A stretch of 64,000 nucleotides of DNA, taken from assembly GCA_016938875.1 (NCBI GenBank), contig JAFGTV010000038.1:157770-221769 (forward strand). Direction: 5' to 3'. Under the pieces are notes generated by a model. That model searched no databases. It was not told the DNA's origin and worked only from the letters and a program-made list of their open reading frames with translations. This stretch comes from Paracoccaceae bacterium. Its GTDB lineage: Bacteria; Pseudomonadota; Alphaproteobacteria; Rhodobacterales; Rhodobacteraceae. The translations under genes and the position numbers were made by a program. This document shows, piece by piece, positions 52,814 to 61,765 of this stretch. Each line of letters begins with the position of its first letter. Position 1 is the first letter of the stretch.

Positions 52814-53296
52814 ATGAAAAAGGTTGCACTAGGCGCTGTTTGCCTGATCGCCGGACTGGGAATGGCCTCTGCGACCGAGGTCGCGCCGGGCGATCTGCAA
52901 TACGATGAATACGGCTTTCTGCCCGCCCCGCTGACCGATGCGCCGGGCGATCCCGCCAATGGGCGCAAGATCGTTTCGACCAAGAGCCTGGGCAATTGCG
53001 TGTCGTGTCATACGGTCACCGAGATGATCAAGGACGTGCCCTTTCACGGCAATGTCGGCCCGTCGCTGGATGGGGTGGCCGACCGCTATCCCGAGGCGAT
53101 GATCCGGGGCATCGTGACCAATTCCCAAGGTGTTTTCGAGGGCACCGTGATGCCGTCCTATTACAAGACCGACGGCTTCAACCGCCCTGGGATCGCCTAC
53201 ACCAGCAAACCCATCGAGGGTGAGATCACACCGCTGCTCGACGCGCAGCAGGTCGAGGATGTCGTCGCCTACCTGATGACCCTCAAGGACAACTGA
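52814..53296 (+). CDS. soxX: SoxX, c-type cytochrome subunit of SoxAX
   Basis: 160 residues: Sec signal (MKKVALGAVCLIAGLGMASA), heme site Cys62-x2-Cys65-His66 (NCVSCHT) and axial Met113 in GTVMPSYY. ATG 52814 is chosen because AGGAG lies 8 nt upstream; the TTG at 52808 is too close to it. With SoxA it attaches thiosulfate oxidatively to the SoxY cysteine in the periplasm. Confidence 0.96.
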   Translation: MKKVALGAVCLIAGLGMASATEVAPGDLQYDEYGFLPAPLTDAPGDPANGRKIVSTKSLGNCVSCHTVTEMIKDVPFHGNVGPSLDGVADRYPEAMIRGIVTNSQGVFEGTVMPSYYKTDGFNRPGIAYTSKPIEGEITPLLDAQQVEDVVAYLMTLKDN

Positions 53297-53331
53297 TCCC
53301 CCAGGGATCATTTCCGCAAAAGGAGAGAGAG

Positions 53332-53751
53332 ATGGAATTCACCAGACGTGGAGCAATGGCGGTGGGCGCCGGTCTCGCGGCGGCGCTGATGCTTCCGGCG
53401 CGCGGCGCGATGGCCGCGGCCGACGACAAGATCGCCGAGTTCACCGGTGGCGCGGCAGCGGGGTCGGGCGGCATCACGCTGACCACGCCCGAGATCGCGG
53501 AAAACGGCAACACCGTGCCGATCGAGGTCGATGCACCGGGGGCCGTGTCGATCATGGTCCTGGCCGGGGGCAACCCCACGCCCGAGGTCTGCACCTTCAA
53601 CTTCGGTCCCCTGGCCGGGGCGCAGCGCGGGTCCACCCGGATCCGCCTGGCCGGCACCCAGGACGTGATCGCCGTGGCCAAGATGGCCGACGGCAGCTTC
53701 GTCCAGGCGTCGAACACGGTCAAAGTCACCATCGGCGGCTGCGGCGGCTGA
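53332..53751 (+). CDS. soxY: SoxY, sulfur-carrier subunit
   Basis: 139 residues with a twin-arginine signal (TRRGAMAVGAGLAAALMLPARGAMA) and the C-terminal swinging arm GGCGG, whose Cys137 carries the sulfur substrate. SoxYZ is exported as a complex through the SoxY Tat signal. AGGAGAGAGAG precedes ATG 53332. Confidence 0.97.
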   Translation: MEFTRRGAMAVGAGLAAALMLPARGAMAAADDKIAEFTGGAAAGSGGITLTTPEIAENGNTVPIEVDAPGAVSIMVLAGGNPTPEVCTFNFGPLAGAQRGSTRIRLAGTQDVIAVAKMADGSFVQASNTVKVTIGGCGG

Positions 53752-53771
53752 GTTTCAGGAGAGAATGAACA

Positions 53772-54101
53772 ATGGCAAGTGGTGTTAAACCCCGCGTAAA
53801 GGCCCCCAAATCGGCGGCCGCCGGCGAGTCCGTGGTCATCAAGACCCTGATCAGCCACAAGATGGAATCGGGTCAGCGCAAGGATGGGGACGGCAACCTC
53901 ATCCCGCGCTCGATCATCAACCGGTTCACCTGTGACTTCAACGGCCAGAATGTCGTTGATATCGAGCTTGCTCCGGCGATCTCCACGAACCCCTATTTCG
54001 AGTTCGAGGCGACGATCCCCGAGGCCGGTGAGATGAAGTTCACCTGGTATGACGATGACGGCTCTGTCTACGAGGACAGCAAGTCCATCGCCATCGGCTA
54101 G
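53772..54101 (+). CDS. soxZ: SoxZ, SoxY partner
   Basis: 109 residues without a signal peptide, as expected because SoxZ travels with SoxY. An immunoglobulin-like fold: IKTLISHKMESGQRKDGDGNLIPRSIINRFTCDFNG and FEATIPEAGEMKFTWYDDDGSVYEDSKSI. 20 nt after soxY. Confidence 0.97.
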   Translation: MASGVKPRVKAPKSAAAGESVVIKTLISHKMESGQRKDGDGNLIPRSIINRFTCDFNGQNVVDIELAPAISTNPYFEFEATIPEAGEMKFTWYDDDGSVYEDSKSIAIG

Positions 54102-54131
54102 TCGCAACGACGTTTCAAGGGAGGGAAACGC

Positions 54132-54992
54132 ATGAAAATGGCATCGCTCAAGACGATGACGTCGTCGGTTGCGGCACTGGCGCTGTGCGCCGGGGCCGCC
54201 GCCGCCGACGAAAACGCCGAACTGGTGATCAATGGCGACATCGAGATCGTCACCCGCACCGAGGCGCCCGCGCACCTGGCGGGTCATCTGGACGAAATCC
54301 GGTCTGGCTGGACGTTCCGCACCCGCGAAACCCAGGCGCTGGAAATGGATGACTTCGACAATCCCGGCATGATCTTCGTCGAAAAGGCCATTGAGGCCTG
54401 GGATACCGTCGATGGCACCGAGGGCAAGTCCTGCGCGTCGTGCCATGGCACCGCCGAAGAGGGCATGGCCGGCGTCAAGGCGGTCTATCCCAAGTGGAAC
54501 GAGGCCGCCGGCGAAGTGCGCACGATGGAGATGCAGATCAACGACTGCCGCACCAACCGCATGGGCGCCGAGGAGTGGAAATACTCCGGCGGCGACATGA
54601 CCGACATGGTTGCGCTGATCGCCTCTGTGTCGCGCGGTACGCCGATGAACGTGGCCATCGACGGCCCCGTGGCCGACACCTGGGCCAAGGGCAAGGAAAT
54701 CTACTATACCCGCTTTGGCCAGCTCAACCTGTCCTGCGCCAGTTGTCACGAAGAGAACTATGACAACTACATCCGCGCGGACCACCTGAGCCAGGGGCAG
54801 ACCAACGGGTTCCCGACCTACCGGCTGAAGAACACCAAGCTGAACGCGGTTCACGACCGCTTCAAGGGCTGCATCCGCGACACCCGCGGTGTGCCTTTCG
54901 GGGTCGGCTCGCCGGAATTCGTGGCGCTTGAACTCTATGTCGCCTCGCGCGGCAACGGTCTGTCGGTCGAGGGGCCGTCGGTCCGCAACTGA
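54132..54992 (+). CDS. soxA: SoxA, diheme cytochrome c subunit of SoxAX
   Basis: 286 residues with a Sec signal ending AAAADE. Two heme motifs are present: Cys101-x2-Cys104-His105 (CASCHGTAEEG) and Cys202-x2-Cys205-His206 (CASCHEENYDN). This makes it the diheme form as in Paracoccus. Cys247 in FKGCIRDTRG is the expected axial cysteine persulfide of the active heme. It is followed by an intrinsic terminator. Confidence 0.96.
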   Translation: MKMASLKTMTSSVAALALCAGAAAADENAELVINGDIEIVTRTEAPAHLAGHLDEIRSGWTFRTRETQALEMDDFDNPGMIFVEKAIEAWDTVDGTEGKSCASCHGTAEEGMAGVKAVYPKWNEAAGEVRTMEMQINDCRTNRMGAEEWKYSGGDMTDMVALIASVSRGTPMNVAIDGPVADTWAKGKEIYYTRFGQLNLSCASCHEENYDNYIRADHLSQGQTNGFPTYRLKNTKLNAVHDRFKGCIRDTRGVPFGVGSPEFVALELYVASRGNGLSVEGPSVRN

Positions 54993-55002
54993 CCTGAAAT
55001 TT

Positions 55003-55032
55003 CCCGCGCCAGGGTCTGGCGCGGGTTTTTTT
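55003..55032 (+). terminator. Intrinsic terminator between soxA and soxB
   Basis: CCCGCGCCA (55003-55011) and TGGCGCGGG (55017-55025) form a perfect 9-bp stem with a 5-nt loop, directly followed by seven T. A textbook rho-independent terminator inside the sox gene series. Confidence 0.9.
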
Positions 55033-55049
55033 CGGCCTGAAATATTCAC

Positions 55050-55075
55050 TTTCGCGCATGTGACCGGGCGCGAAA
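55050..55075. promoter_or_regulatory. Palindrome upstream of soxB
   Basis: A perfect inverted repeat TTTCGCGC-N10-GCGCGAAA lies right after the terminator and 24 nt before soxB. It is a candidate operator or promoter element for a separate soxBCD transcript; it does not match the SoxR sites. Confidence 0.45.
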
Positions 55076-55099
55076 CCGCTGAGAGAGGACGCTCACACC

Positions 55100-56791
55100 A
55101 TGATTTCGCGCAGAGATTTCCTGCAGGCGACCGTTGCGGCCTCGGCCATTGTCGGGGCGTCGGGCGTCGGCAACTGGGCGCGCCTGGCCGCGCAACAGAC
55201 GCTGAGCCAGGACCAGCTTTTGCAGTTCGACACGTTCGGCAATGTCACGCTGGTCCATGTCACCGACATCCACGCCCAACTCAAGCCGGTGTATTTCCGT
55301 GAACCCGAGATCAACCTCGGCGTCGGCGCGGTGAACGGGTTGCCGCCGCATGTGACGGGGCAGGATTTCCTCAAGCTGTTCAACCTTACCCCCGGCTCGC
55401 CCGAGGCTTATGCGCTGAGCTATGTCGATTTCGTCGCGCTGGCCAAGGGATACGGCAAGATGGGCGGCCTTGACCGGGTTGCCACGGTGCTGAACGCGAT
55501 CCGCGCGGACCGGCCCGATGCGCTGCTGCTGGATGGCGGCGACACCTGGCATGGCTCTTACACCTGCTTCAAGACGGGCGGGCAGGACATGGTCAACGTG
55601 ATGAACGCGCTCAAGCCCGACGCGATGACCAGCCACTGGGAATTCACGCTGGGCATCGACCGGCTGACCGAGATCGTCGACGGCCTGCCGTTCCCGTTCC
55701 TGGGCGCCAACATCTTTGACGCCGAGTGGGACGAGCCCGCCTATGAGCCCTACAAGATCTTTGAACGCGGCGGGGCCAAGATCGCCGTCATCGGCCAGGC
55801 CTTCCCCTATATGCCGATCGCCAACCCCGGCTGGATGTTCCCCGGGCTGTCCTTTGGCGTGCGCGAAGAGCGCATGAACCAGGTCGTCCAGGAGGTCCGC
55901 GATGCGGGTGCCGATCTGGTGGTGGTGCTGTCGCATAACGGCTTTGACGTGGACCGCAAGATGGCCGCGCAGGTGCCCGGTATCGACGTGATCCTGACCG
56001 GCCACACCCATGATGCGCTGCCCGAGCCGGTGCTGGTGGGCGAGACGATGCTGATCGCGTCGGGGTCGAACGGGAAATTCGTCACCCGGCTGGATCTGGA
56101 TGTGCGCGACGGCCGGATGATGGGTTTCCGCCACAAGCTGATCCCGATCTTTTCCGACGTGATCGCGCCGGACACCCAGGTTGCGGCGCTGATCGACGAA
56201 CAGCGCGCCCCCCACAAGGCCGAGCTGGAGGAGGTGCTGGGCACCACCGACAGCCTGCTGTATCGCCGGGGCAATTTCAACGGCACCTGGGATGACCTGA
56301 TCTGCAACGCGCTGATCGACGAGCGCGAGGCCGACATCGCGCTGAGCCCCGGCTTCCGTTGGGGGCCCAGCCTGTTGCCGGGCGATCCGATCACCCGCGA
56401 GGATCTGTTCAACGCCACCTCGATGACCTACCCGGCGGCCTATCGGTCCGAGATGACGGGCGAGACCCTGAAGATCATCATCGAGGATGTGGCCGACAAC
56501 CTCTTCAACCCCGACCCCTATTACCAGCAGGGCGGCGACATGGTTCGCGTCGGCGGCATGGGCTACCACATTGACGTGTCCAAGCCCCAGGGCAGCCGCA
56601 TCACCAACATGACCCTGTTGAAAACCGGCGAGGCGATCGAGCCGTCCAAGACCTATGTCGTCTCGGGCTGGGCCAGCGTCAACGAGGGCACCGAGGGGCC
56701 GGCGATCTGGGATGTGGTCGAAAGCTACATCAAGCGGATGGGCACGGTGCATGTCGATCCCAACAAGTCGGTGCAGGTGACGGGGGCCTGA
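55100..56791 (+). CDS. soxB: SoxB, thiosulfohydrolase
   Basis: 563 residues. Twin-arginine start (MISRRDFLQATVAASAIVGASG). The metallophosphatase/5'-nucleotidase fold shows its dimanganese ligands in TDIHAQ (Asp56, His58), LLLDGGDTW (Asp145-Asp148), SHWEF (178-182), VLSHNGFDVD and GHTHD. The C-terminal nucleotidase domain follows. It hydrolyses sulfate from SoxY-bound thiosulfate. It leads the soxBCD group behind the terminator and palindrome. Confidence 0.98.
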   Translation: MISRRDFLQATVAASAIVGASGVGNWARLAAQQTLSQDQLLQFDTFGNVTLVHVTDIHAQLKPVYFREPEINLGVGAVNGLPPHVTGQDFLKLFNLTPGSPEAYALSYVDFVALAKGYGKMGGLDRVATVLNAIRADRPDALLLDGGDTWHGSYTCFKTGGQDMVNVMNALKPDAMTSHWEFTLGIDRLTEIVDGLPFPFLGANIFDAEWDEPAYEPYKIFERGGAKIAVIGQAFPYMPIANPGWMFPGLSFGVREERMNQVVQEVRDAGADLVVVLSHNGFDVDRKMAAQVPGIDVILTGHTHDALPEPVLVGETMLIASGSNGKFVTRLDLDVRDGRMMGFRHKLIPIFSDVIAPDTQVAALIDEQRAPHKAELEEVLGTTDSLLYRRGNFNGTWDDLICNALIDEREADIALSPGFRWGPSLLPGDPITREDLFNATSMTYPAAYRSEMTGETLKIIIEDVADNLFNPDPYYQQGGDMVRVGGMGYHIDVSKPQGSRITNMTLLKTGEAIEPSKTYVVSGWASVNEGTEGPAIWDVVESYIKRMGTVHVDPNKSVQVTGA

Positions 56792-56878
56792 GCCCCCGCC
56801 GCCCATCGGCCCCACGGACCCGCAAACGAGACCTGACACGAAACGATCTGACCTGATGATGAGGAGGAGGTTGCCGAC

Positions 56879-58147
56879 ATGACCGACCAGTCACAACCCT
56901 CGACCACCCGGCGCGGTTTTATCAAGACCGGGCTGGCCACTGGCGGCGCGATTGCCGTCGGGGGCGCGGCCCAGGGGGCCACGCCCGACCCGCTGATCAC
57001 CGAGATCCAGCCCTGGGCCCAGGGTCTGGGCGACGGTGTGGATGCCGTGCCCTACGGCCTGCCGATCGAATACGAATCCGACATCGTGCGGCGCAACGTG
57101 CCGTGGCTGACGGCCGATGTGATCTCGTCGATCAACTTTACGCCGATCCACGGGCTGGACGGCACGATCACGCCGCAGGGCTGCGCGTTCGAGCGGCACC
57201 ATTCGGGCGCGATCGAGCTGCGCAAGGAAGACTACCGGCTGATGATCAACGGGTTGGTCGATACGCCGCTGGTGTTCACCTACGAGGATCTGGAACGCTT
57301 TCCGCGTGAAAACCACGTCTACTTCCTGGAATGCGCGGCCAATACCGGCATGGAATGGGCCGGTGCGCAGCTGAACGGTGCGCAGTTCACCCACGGGATG
57401 ATCCACAACATGGAATATTCCGGCGTGCCGCTGCGGCTGCTGCTGGAAGAGGCCGGGATCCAGCCCGAGGGCAAGTGGATCTATGTCGAGGGGGCCGATG
57501 CCTCGTCGAACGGCCGCTCGATCCCGCTGGAAAAGGCGATGGATGACGTGCTGGTCGCCTTCAAGGCCAATGGCGAGGCGCTGCGCAAGGAACATGGCTA
57601 TCCCGTGCGGCTGTGCGTGCCGGGCTGGGAAGGCAACATGTGGATCAAGTGGCTGCGCCGGATCGAGGTCACCGATCAGGCCATCGAAAGCCGCGAAGAG
57701 ACCTCGAAATACACCGACACGCTGGCCGATGGCATCTCGCGCAAGTGGACCTGGGTGATGGACGCCAAATCCGTCGTCACCTCGCCCAGCCCGCAATCGC
57801 CGATCAAGCACGGCCCCGGCCCGCTGGTCATCACCGGGCTGGCCTGGTCCGGGCGCGGTCCGATCGACCATGTCGATGTCTCGATCGACGGGGGCAAGAA
57901 CTGGCAAACCGCCCGCCTGGCCCAACCGGGGCAGCCGATGGCGATCAGCCGGTTCTACCTGGATATCGACTGGGACGGGTCCGAGATGCTGCTGCAAAGC
58001 CGTGCGGTGGACGCCACCGGCTATGTCCAGCCCACCAAGACCCAGCTGCGTGATGTGCGCGGGCTGAACTCGATCTATCACAACAACTGTATCCAGACCT
58101 GGTGGGTCAAGCCGAACGGGGAGGCCGAGAATGTCGAAGTGTCGTAA
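56879..58147 (+). CDS. soxC: SoxC, molybdenum subunit of sulfane dehydrogenase
   Basis: 422 residues. Tat signal TTRRGFIKTGLATGGAIAVGGAAQGA. Sulfite-oxidase fold with the molybdenum-ligand Cys152 in YFLECAANTGMEWAG, and a C-terminal Mo-co dimerisation domain with WSGRGPIDHVDVSIDGGKNW. With SoxD it removes six electrons from the outer sulfur, giving complete thiosulfate oxidation without sulfur globules. It overlaps soxD by 17 nt. Confidence 0.97.
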   Translation: MTDQSQPSTTRRGFIKTGLATGGAIAVGGAAQGATPDPLITEIQPWAQGLGDGVDAVPYGLPIEYESDIVRRNVPWLTADVISSINFTPIHGLDGTITPQGCAFERHHSGAIELRKEDYRLMINGLVDTPLVFTYEDLERFPRENHVYFLECAANTGMEWAGAQLNGAQFTHGMIHNMEYSGVPLRLLLEEAGIQPEGKWIYVEGADASSNGRSIPLEKAMDDVLVAFKANGEALRKEHGYPVRLCVPGWEGNMWIKWLRRIEVTDQAIESREETSKYTDTLADGISRKWTWVMDAKSVVTSPSPQSPIKHGPGPLVITGLAWSGRGPIDHVDVSIDGGKNWQTARLAQPGQPMAISRFYLDIDWDGSEMLLQSRAVDATGYVQPTKTQLRDVRGLNSIYHNNCIQTWWVKPNGEAENVEVS

Positions 58148-59165
58148 TCTGTGGATCAGCACGGCGCTGGCCGCCACCCTTGTCGCCGGCCCCGCCATGG
58201 CCGAAAAACTGGGCCTGGGCCGTCCGGCCCTGCCCGAGGAGATCGCCGCCTGGAACGTGGATGTCGCCCCTGACGGCACCGGCCTGCCGGTCGGGTCGGG
58301 ATCGGTCGAGGATGGCGAGATGCTGTTTTCGGAAAACTGCGCGGTCTGCCATGGCGAGTTCGCCGAAGGCGTGGACAACTGGCCGAAACTGGCCGGGGGC
58401 GACGGCACGCTGGACCATGAGGATCCGCTCAAGACTGTCGGGTCCTACTGGCCGCACCTGTCCACGGTCTTTGACTATGTCCACCGCTCGATGCCGTTTG
58501 GCGGGGCGCAGACCCTGAGCCCGGACGAGACCTATGCGATCGTGGCCTACATCCTTTTTTCCAACTACATCGTTGAGGATGACTTCGTCCTGTCGAACGA
58601 GAATTTCCTGGATGTGACGATGCCCAATGCCGACGGGTTCATCGTGGATGACCGGGATGAAACCGAACTGCCGCTGTTCACCCAGCCGGCCTGTATGTCC
58701 GACTGCAAGGACAGCGTCGAGATCACCATGCGCGCCGCCGTGCTGGACGTGACCCCCGATGTGATCGGCGAGGACGAGGTGCAGGCCGCCGCCGAGATCT
58801 CCGCCGCCGCCGAGGCACAGGAGACCGCGCCCATCGCGATGCCCGACCCCAAGCTGGTCGCGGCGGGCGAAAAGGTGTTCCGTCAATGCGCGTCCTGTCA
58901 CCAGATCGGGGACGGCGCCAAGCACAGGGTCGGCCCGGTGCTGACCGGTGTGGTCGGACGCAAGGTGGGTCAGGCCCAGGGGTTCAAATACTCGCCCTCG
59001 GTCGAAAAGGCCGCCCAGGATGGCATGATCTGGGATCACGACACGCTGGACGCCTATCTGGAAAGCCCCCGCTCGGTCATCCCCAAGGGGCGGATGTCGT
59101 TCCAGGGCCTGCGGTCCGCCGACGACCGCGAGGCGGTGATCGCCTATCTGCGCACCTTCAACTGA
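58131..59165 (+). CDS. soxD: SoxD, diheme cytochrome c of sulfane dehydrogenase
   Basis: 344 residues with a Sec signal. Two cytochrome c domains carry Cys70-x2-Cys73-His74 (NCAVCHGEF) and Cys253-x2-Cys256-His257 (QCASCHQIG), joined by an acidic Ala/Glu linker (about 215-235). The GRMSFQGL Met is the likely axial ligand of heme 2. It is the electron acceptor of SoxC. A terminator follows; no soxE, soxF, soxG or soxH follows in this window. Confidence 0.96.
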   Translation: MSKCRNLWISTALAATLVAGPAMAEKLGLGRPALPEEIAAWNVDVAPDGTGLPVGSGSVEDGEMLFSENCAVCHGEFAEGVDNWPKLAGGDGTLDHEDPLKTVGSYWPHLSTVFDYVHRSMPFGGAQTLSPDETYAIVAYILFSNYIVEDDFVLSNENFLDVTMPNADGFIVDDRDETELPLFTQPACMSDCKDSVEITMRAAVLDVTPDVIGEDEVQAAAEISAAAEAQETAPIAMPDPKLVAAGEKVFRQCASCHQIGDGAKHRVGPVLTGVVGRKVGQAQGFKYSPSVEKAAQDGMIWDHDTLDAYLESPRSVIPKGRMSFQGLRSADDREAVIAYLRTFN

Positions 59166-59190
59166 CGCCGGTTACCCTCCCGAACTGGCT

Positions 59191-59218
59191 GGCGGTCCCC
59201 CGAGGGGGCCGCCTTTTT
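59191..59218 (+). terminator. Intrinsic terminator after soxD
   Basis: GGCGGTCCCC and GGGGCCGCC form a hairpin with a single mismatch or bulge, followed by five T (59214-59218). It ends the sox operon. Confidence 0.85.
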
Positions 59219-59252
59219 GTTTGCCGGGACGGTGCCGGGGCAGGGTTGGGGG

Positions 59253-59753
59253 CTATCCCGCCGGGCTGAAATCGCCGTAGGCGCCCCCGGCAAAGATCAG
59301 CGGTGGCCCCTCGCGCCGGGCGACCTGGTGGACCTGGCCCAGCACGATGGCATGATCGCCCGCGTCATGCACCGCCACCCGGCGGCACGAAAACCGCGCG
59401 ATCCAGCCCTCGCCGATCAGCGGCGGGCCGTCGCCCTCACCGGTCTCCAGCGTCAGCCCGTCAAAGGCCTGGCCGCTGCGCGCAAAGCGCATCGCCAGAT
59501 CGTTCCCGCCCGCGCCCAGCACATGCACCGCGAACCATTCCGCATCGGTCATCGCGGCAAAGCGGGACGAGGACCGCGCCGGCGACCACATCACCAGCGC
59601 CGGGTCGAGCGAGACCGAGGCAAAGCTGTTGGCCGTCATTCCCACCGGGCCGTCCGCGCCCTCTACCGTCACCACGGTCACGCCGGTCGCAAAGCAGCCC
59701 AGGGCGTCGCGATACTGGCGCTGGGTGTCCGGGCCGGGGGTGAATCGCTGCAT
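59253..59753 (-). CDS. Flavin reductase family protein
   Basis: 166 residues of the FMN-binding split-barrel flavin reductase family: FRDALGCFATGVTVVTV-like start (YRDALGCFATGVTVVTVEG), GMTANSFASVSLDPALVMW, FAVHVLGAGGNDLAMRFA, and C-terminal HAIVLGQVHQVARREGPPLIFAGGAYG. It supplies reduced FMN/FAD to an unlinked monooxygenase. ATG 59753 (MQRFTPGPDTQRQYRD) is preferred over the longer frame. It is convergent with soxD and divergent from phnC. Confidence 0.88.
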   Translation of the reverse strand: MQRFTPGPDTQRQYRDALGCFATGVTVVTVEGADGPVGMTANSFASVSLDPALVMWSPARSSSRFAAMTDAEWFAVHVLGAGGNDLAMRFARSGQAFDGLTLETGEGDGPPLIGEGWIARFSCRRVAVHDAGDHAIVLGQVHQVARREGPPLIFAGGAYGDFSPAG

Positions 59754-59824
59754 CGTGGCTATCCTGTTGCTGATCGTGGCCGCGACAATGCGACAGATGC
59801 CCGGCGGCGGCAACCGCCGCGGGG

Positions 59825-59846
59825 CGTCACGAAACCTTCAGCAAAC
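59825..59846 (+). promoter_or_regulatory. Pho-box-like tandem repeat upstream of phnC
   Basis: Two adjacent 11-mers, CGTCACGAAAC and CTTCAGCAAAC, agree at 8 of 11 positions and resemble the PhoB half-site spacing (CTGTCAT plus four A/T-rich bases). They lie 62 nt before the phnC start, where PhoB would activate. The match to the consensus is only moderate. Confidence 0.4.
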
Positions 59847-59908
59847 TGAAACGGGGCTGTCGCAGCCCCCCGTTACGCAGCCCCGGAACGGCCAGCGGGG
59901 GGTTCATT

Positions 59909-60724
59909 TTGCTGCACGTCGAGAATGTCACCAAGATCTTTGGCCGCAACACGGCCGTGGACCGGGTCAGCTTTGCCGTGGACCGGCCCGCCTTTATCGG
60001 GATCATCGGGCGCTCTGGCGCGGGAAAGTCGACCTTTCTGCGGATGCTGAACCGGCTGACCGACGCCACCAGCGGCGAGATCCGGGTCGAGGGGCGCGAC
60101 GTGCTGGCGCTGCGCGGGCGGGACAAGCGCGCCTGGCAGTCGGATTGTGCGATGATCTTTCAGCAGTTCAACCTGGTGCCGCGCATGGACGTGGTGTCGA
60201 ACGTGCTGCACGGCACGTTGTTTCACCGCTCGGCGCTGCGCAGCTTTTTCAACCTTTATCCCGGCGCCGACATCCACCGCGCCATCGACATCCTGGACCG
60301 GCTGGGCATCGCCGAACAGGCCGCCAAACGGGCCGAGGCGCTGTCGGGCGGGCAACAACAGCGCGTGGCGATCGCGCGCGCGCTGATGCAGGATCCGCGG
60401 ATCATCCTGGCCGACGAACCCATCGCCAGCCTGGACCCGATGAACGCCCAGGTGGTGATGGACGCCCTGCGCCGCATCCATGACGAGGACGGGCGCATGG
60501 TCATCGCCAACCTGCACACGCTGGACACCGCGCGGCGCTATTGCGACCGGGTGATCGGCATGCGCGCCGGGCGGGTGGTGTTCGACGGCACCCCGGCGCA
60601 GCTGACCACGGGCGTTGCGCGCGACATCTACGGCGCGGGTGCCGATTTTTCCGAAAGCGCGACCTCGACCTCGATCGAGGCGCTGACCCGTCCCACCGCC
60701 ACGCGCCGGCGCGAGCCGGCCTGA
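59909..60724 (+). CDS. phnC: Phosphonate ABC transporter ATP-binding protein PhnC
   Basis: 271 residues: Walker [10 protein letters not shown] (34-42), signature [17 protein letters not shown], Walker [15 protein letters not shown]-loop [21 protein letters not shown]. The PhnC family type is clear from this last block. The start is TTG at 59909 ([11 protein letters not shown]) behind GGGGGG; no ATG is available. The C-terminal 40 residues are a variable tail. Confidence 0.95.
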   Translation: MLHVENVTKIFGRNTAVDRVSFAVDRPAFIGIIGRSGAGKSTFLRMLNRLTDATSGEIRVEGRDVLALRGRDKRAWQSDCAMIFQQFNLVPRMDVVSNVLHGTLFHRSALRSFFNLYPGADIHRAIDILDRLGIAEQAAKRAEALSGGQQQRVAIARALMQDPRIILADEPIASLDPMNAQVVMDALRRIHDEDGRMVIANLHTLDTARRYCDRVIGMRAGRVVFDGTPAQLTTGVARDIYGAGADFSESATSTSIEALTRPTATRRREPA

Positions 60725-60744
60725 CATCATGCCTTTTGACCCGT

Positions 60745-60761
60745 CCCCGGCACCGCCGGGG
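60745..60761 (+). other. Small hairpin between phnC and phnD
   Basis: CCCCGGC-ACC-GCCGGGG, a 7-bp perfect stem with a 3-nt loop and no T tract. It is probably an mRNA processing or stability element ahead of the highly expressed binding protein. Confidence 0.4.
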
Positions 60762-60784
60762 CGATCCCAACCCGGAGAGAGACC

Positions 60785-61687
60785 ATGAAGACCTTGCTTG
60801 CTGCCCTTTTGGCCACGTCGACCTTGGCCGCCCCCGTCCTGGCCGACGAGATCACCGAATTCCGCATCGGCATCCTGGGCGGCGAAAACGCCCAGGACCG
60901 ACTGAATTCCAACGAATGCCTGCGGCTGAAGACCGAGGCGCTGCTGGGCGTGCCGACCAAGCTGTTCGCCCCGGCCGATTATAACGGCGTGATCCAGGGG
61001 CTGCTGGGTGGGACCATCGACATGGCCTGGCTGGGCGCGAGCGGTTACGCCAAGACCTATCTGGAGGATCCCGACGCGGTCGAGCCGGTGCTGGTCAAGG
61101 TCAACGTGGATGGCGGCTATGGCTACCATTCGATCGGCTTTGCCCGCAAGGACAGCGGCATCACCTCGCTGGCCGACATGCAGGGCAAGGTGTTCGGTTT
61201 CGGCGATCCGAACTCGACCTCGGGCTACCTGATCCCCTCGATCGAGATCCCGGCCGAGATCGGCGCCAGCATGCAGTCGGGCGACTATTTCGGAGAGGTC
61301 AAGTTCACCGGCGGCCACGAACAGACCATCGTCGCGGTCAACAATGGCGATGTCGACGCGGGCGTGACCTGGGCCGATGGCCTGGGCAACTGGGAGGATG
61401 GCTATAACTCGGGCGCGCTGCGCAAGGCGGTGGATGCGGGCCTGGTCGACATGAACGACCTGGTGGAAATCTGGCGATCCAAGCCGATCCCCGAGGGGCC
61501 GGTGGTGCTGCGCAAGGCGCTGCCCGAGAACGTCAAGGTGCAGATGACCGGGCTGATGGCCTCGCTGCCGGCGATGGATTTCGACTGCTACTACACCGTG
61601 GCGGCGGGCGATTCCAAAGGCTTCATGCCGATCGGCCACGACGCCTATCTGTCGATCATCGAGGCGCGTCGCGCCAAGTCGAACTGA
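60785..61687 (+). CDS. phnD: Phosphonate ABC transporter substrate-binding protein PhnD
   Basis: 300 residues with a Sec signal (MKTLLAALLATSTLAAPVLAD). PhnD core: FRIGILGGENAQDRLNSNE, LFAPADYNGVIQGLLGGTIDMAWLGASGY, and FGDPNSTSGYLIPS, the Ser/Thr loop that binds the phosphonate oxygens. Periplasmic. The ligand could be 2-aminoethylphosphonate, other phosphonates or phosphite; sequence alone does not settle it. Confidence 0.95.
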   Translation: MKTLLAALLATSTLAAPVLADEITEFRIGILGGENAQDRLNSNECLRLKTEALLGVPTKLFAPADYNGVIQGLLGGTIDMAWLGASGYAKTYLEDPDAVEPVLVKVNVDGGYGYHSIGFARKDSGITSLADMQGKVFGFGDPNSTSGYLIPSIEIPAEIGASMQSGDYFGEVKFTGGHEQTIVAVNNGDVDAGVTWADGLGNWEDGYNSGALRKAVDAGLVDMNDLVEIWRSKPIPEGPVVLRKALPENVKVQMTGLMASLPAMDFDCYYTVAAGDSKGFMPIGHDAYLSIIEARRAKSN

Positions 61688-61701
61688 TCGTCTGACCCAA
61701 G

Positions 61702-61738
61702 GGCGGCGGCGGCGGGGGCGCCCCGGCTCCGCCGCCCA
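61702..61738 (+). other. Hairpin between phnD and phnE
   Basis: GGGCGGCGG and CCGCCGCCC form a 9-bp stem around a GC-rich 19-nt loop. It lacks a T tract, so it is an attenuator or 3'-end stabiliser for the phnCD mRNA rather than a strong terminator. Confidence 0.45.
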
Positions 61739-61765
61739 AGCCCCCCCCGTCAAAGGGCCCCACCC

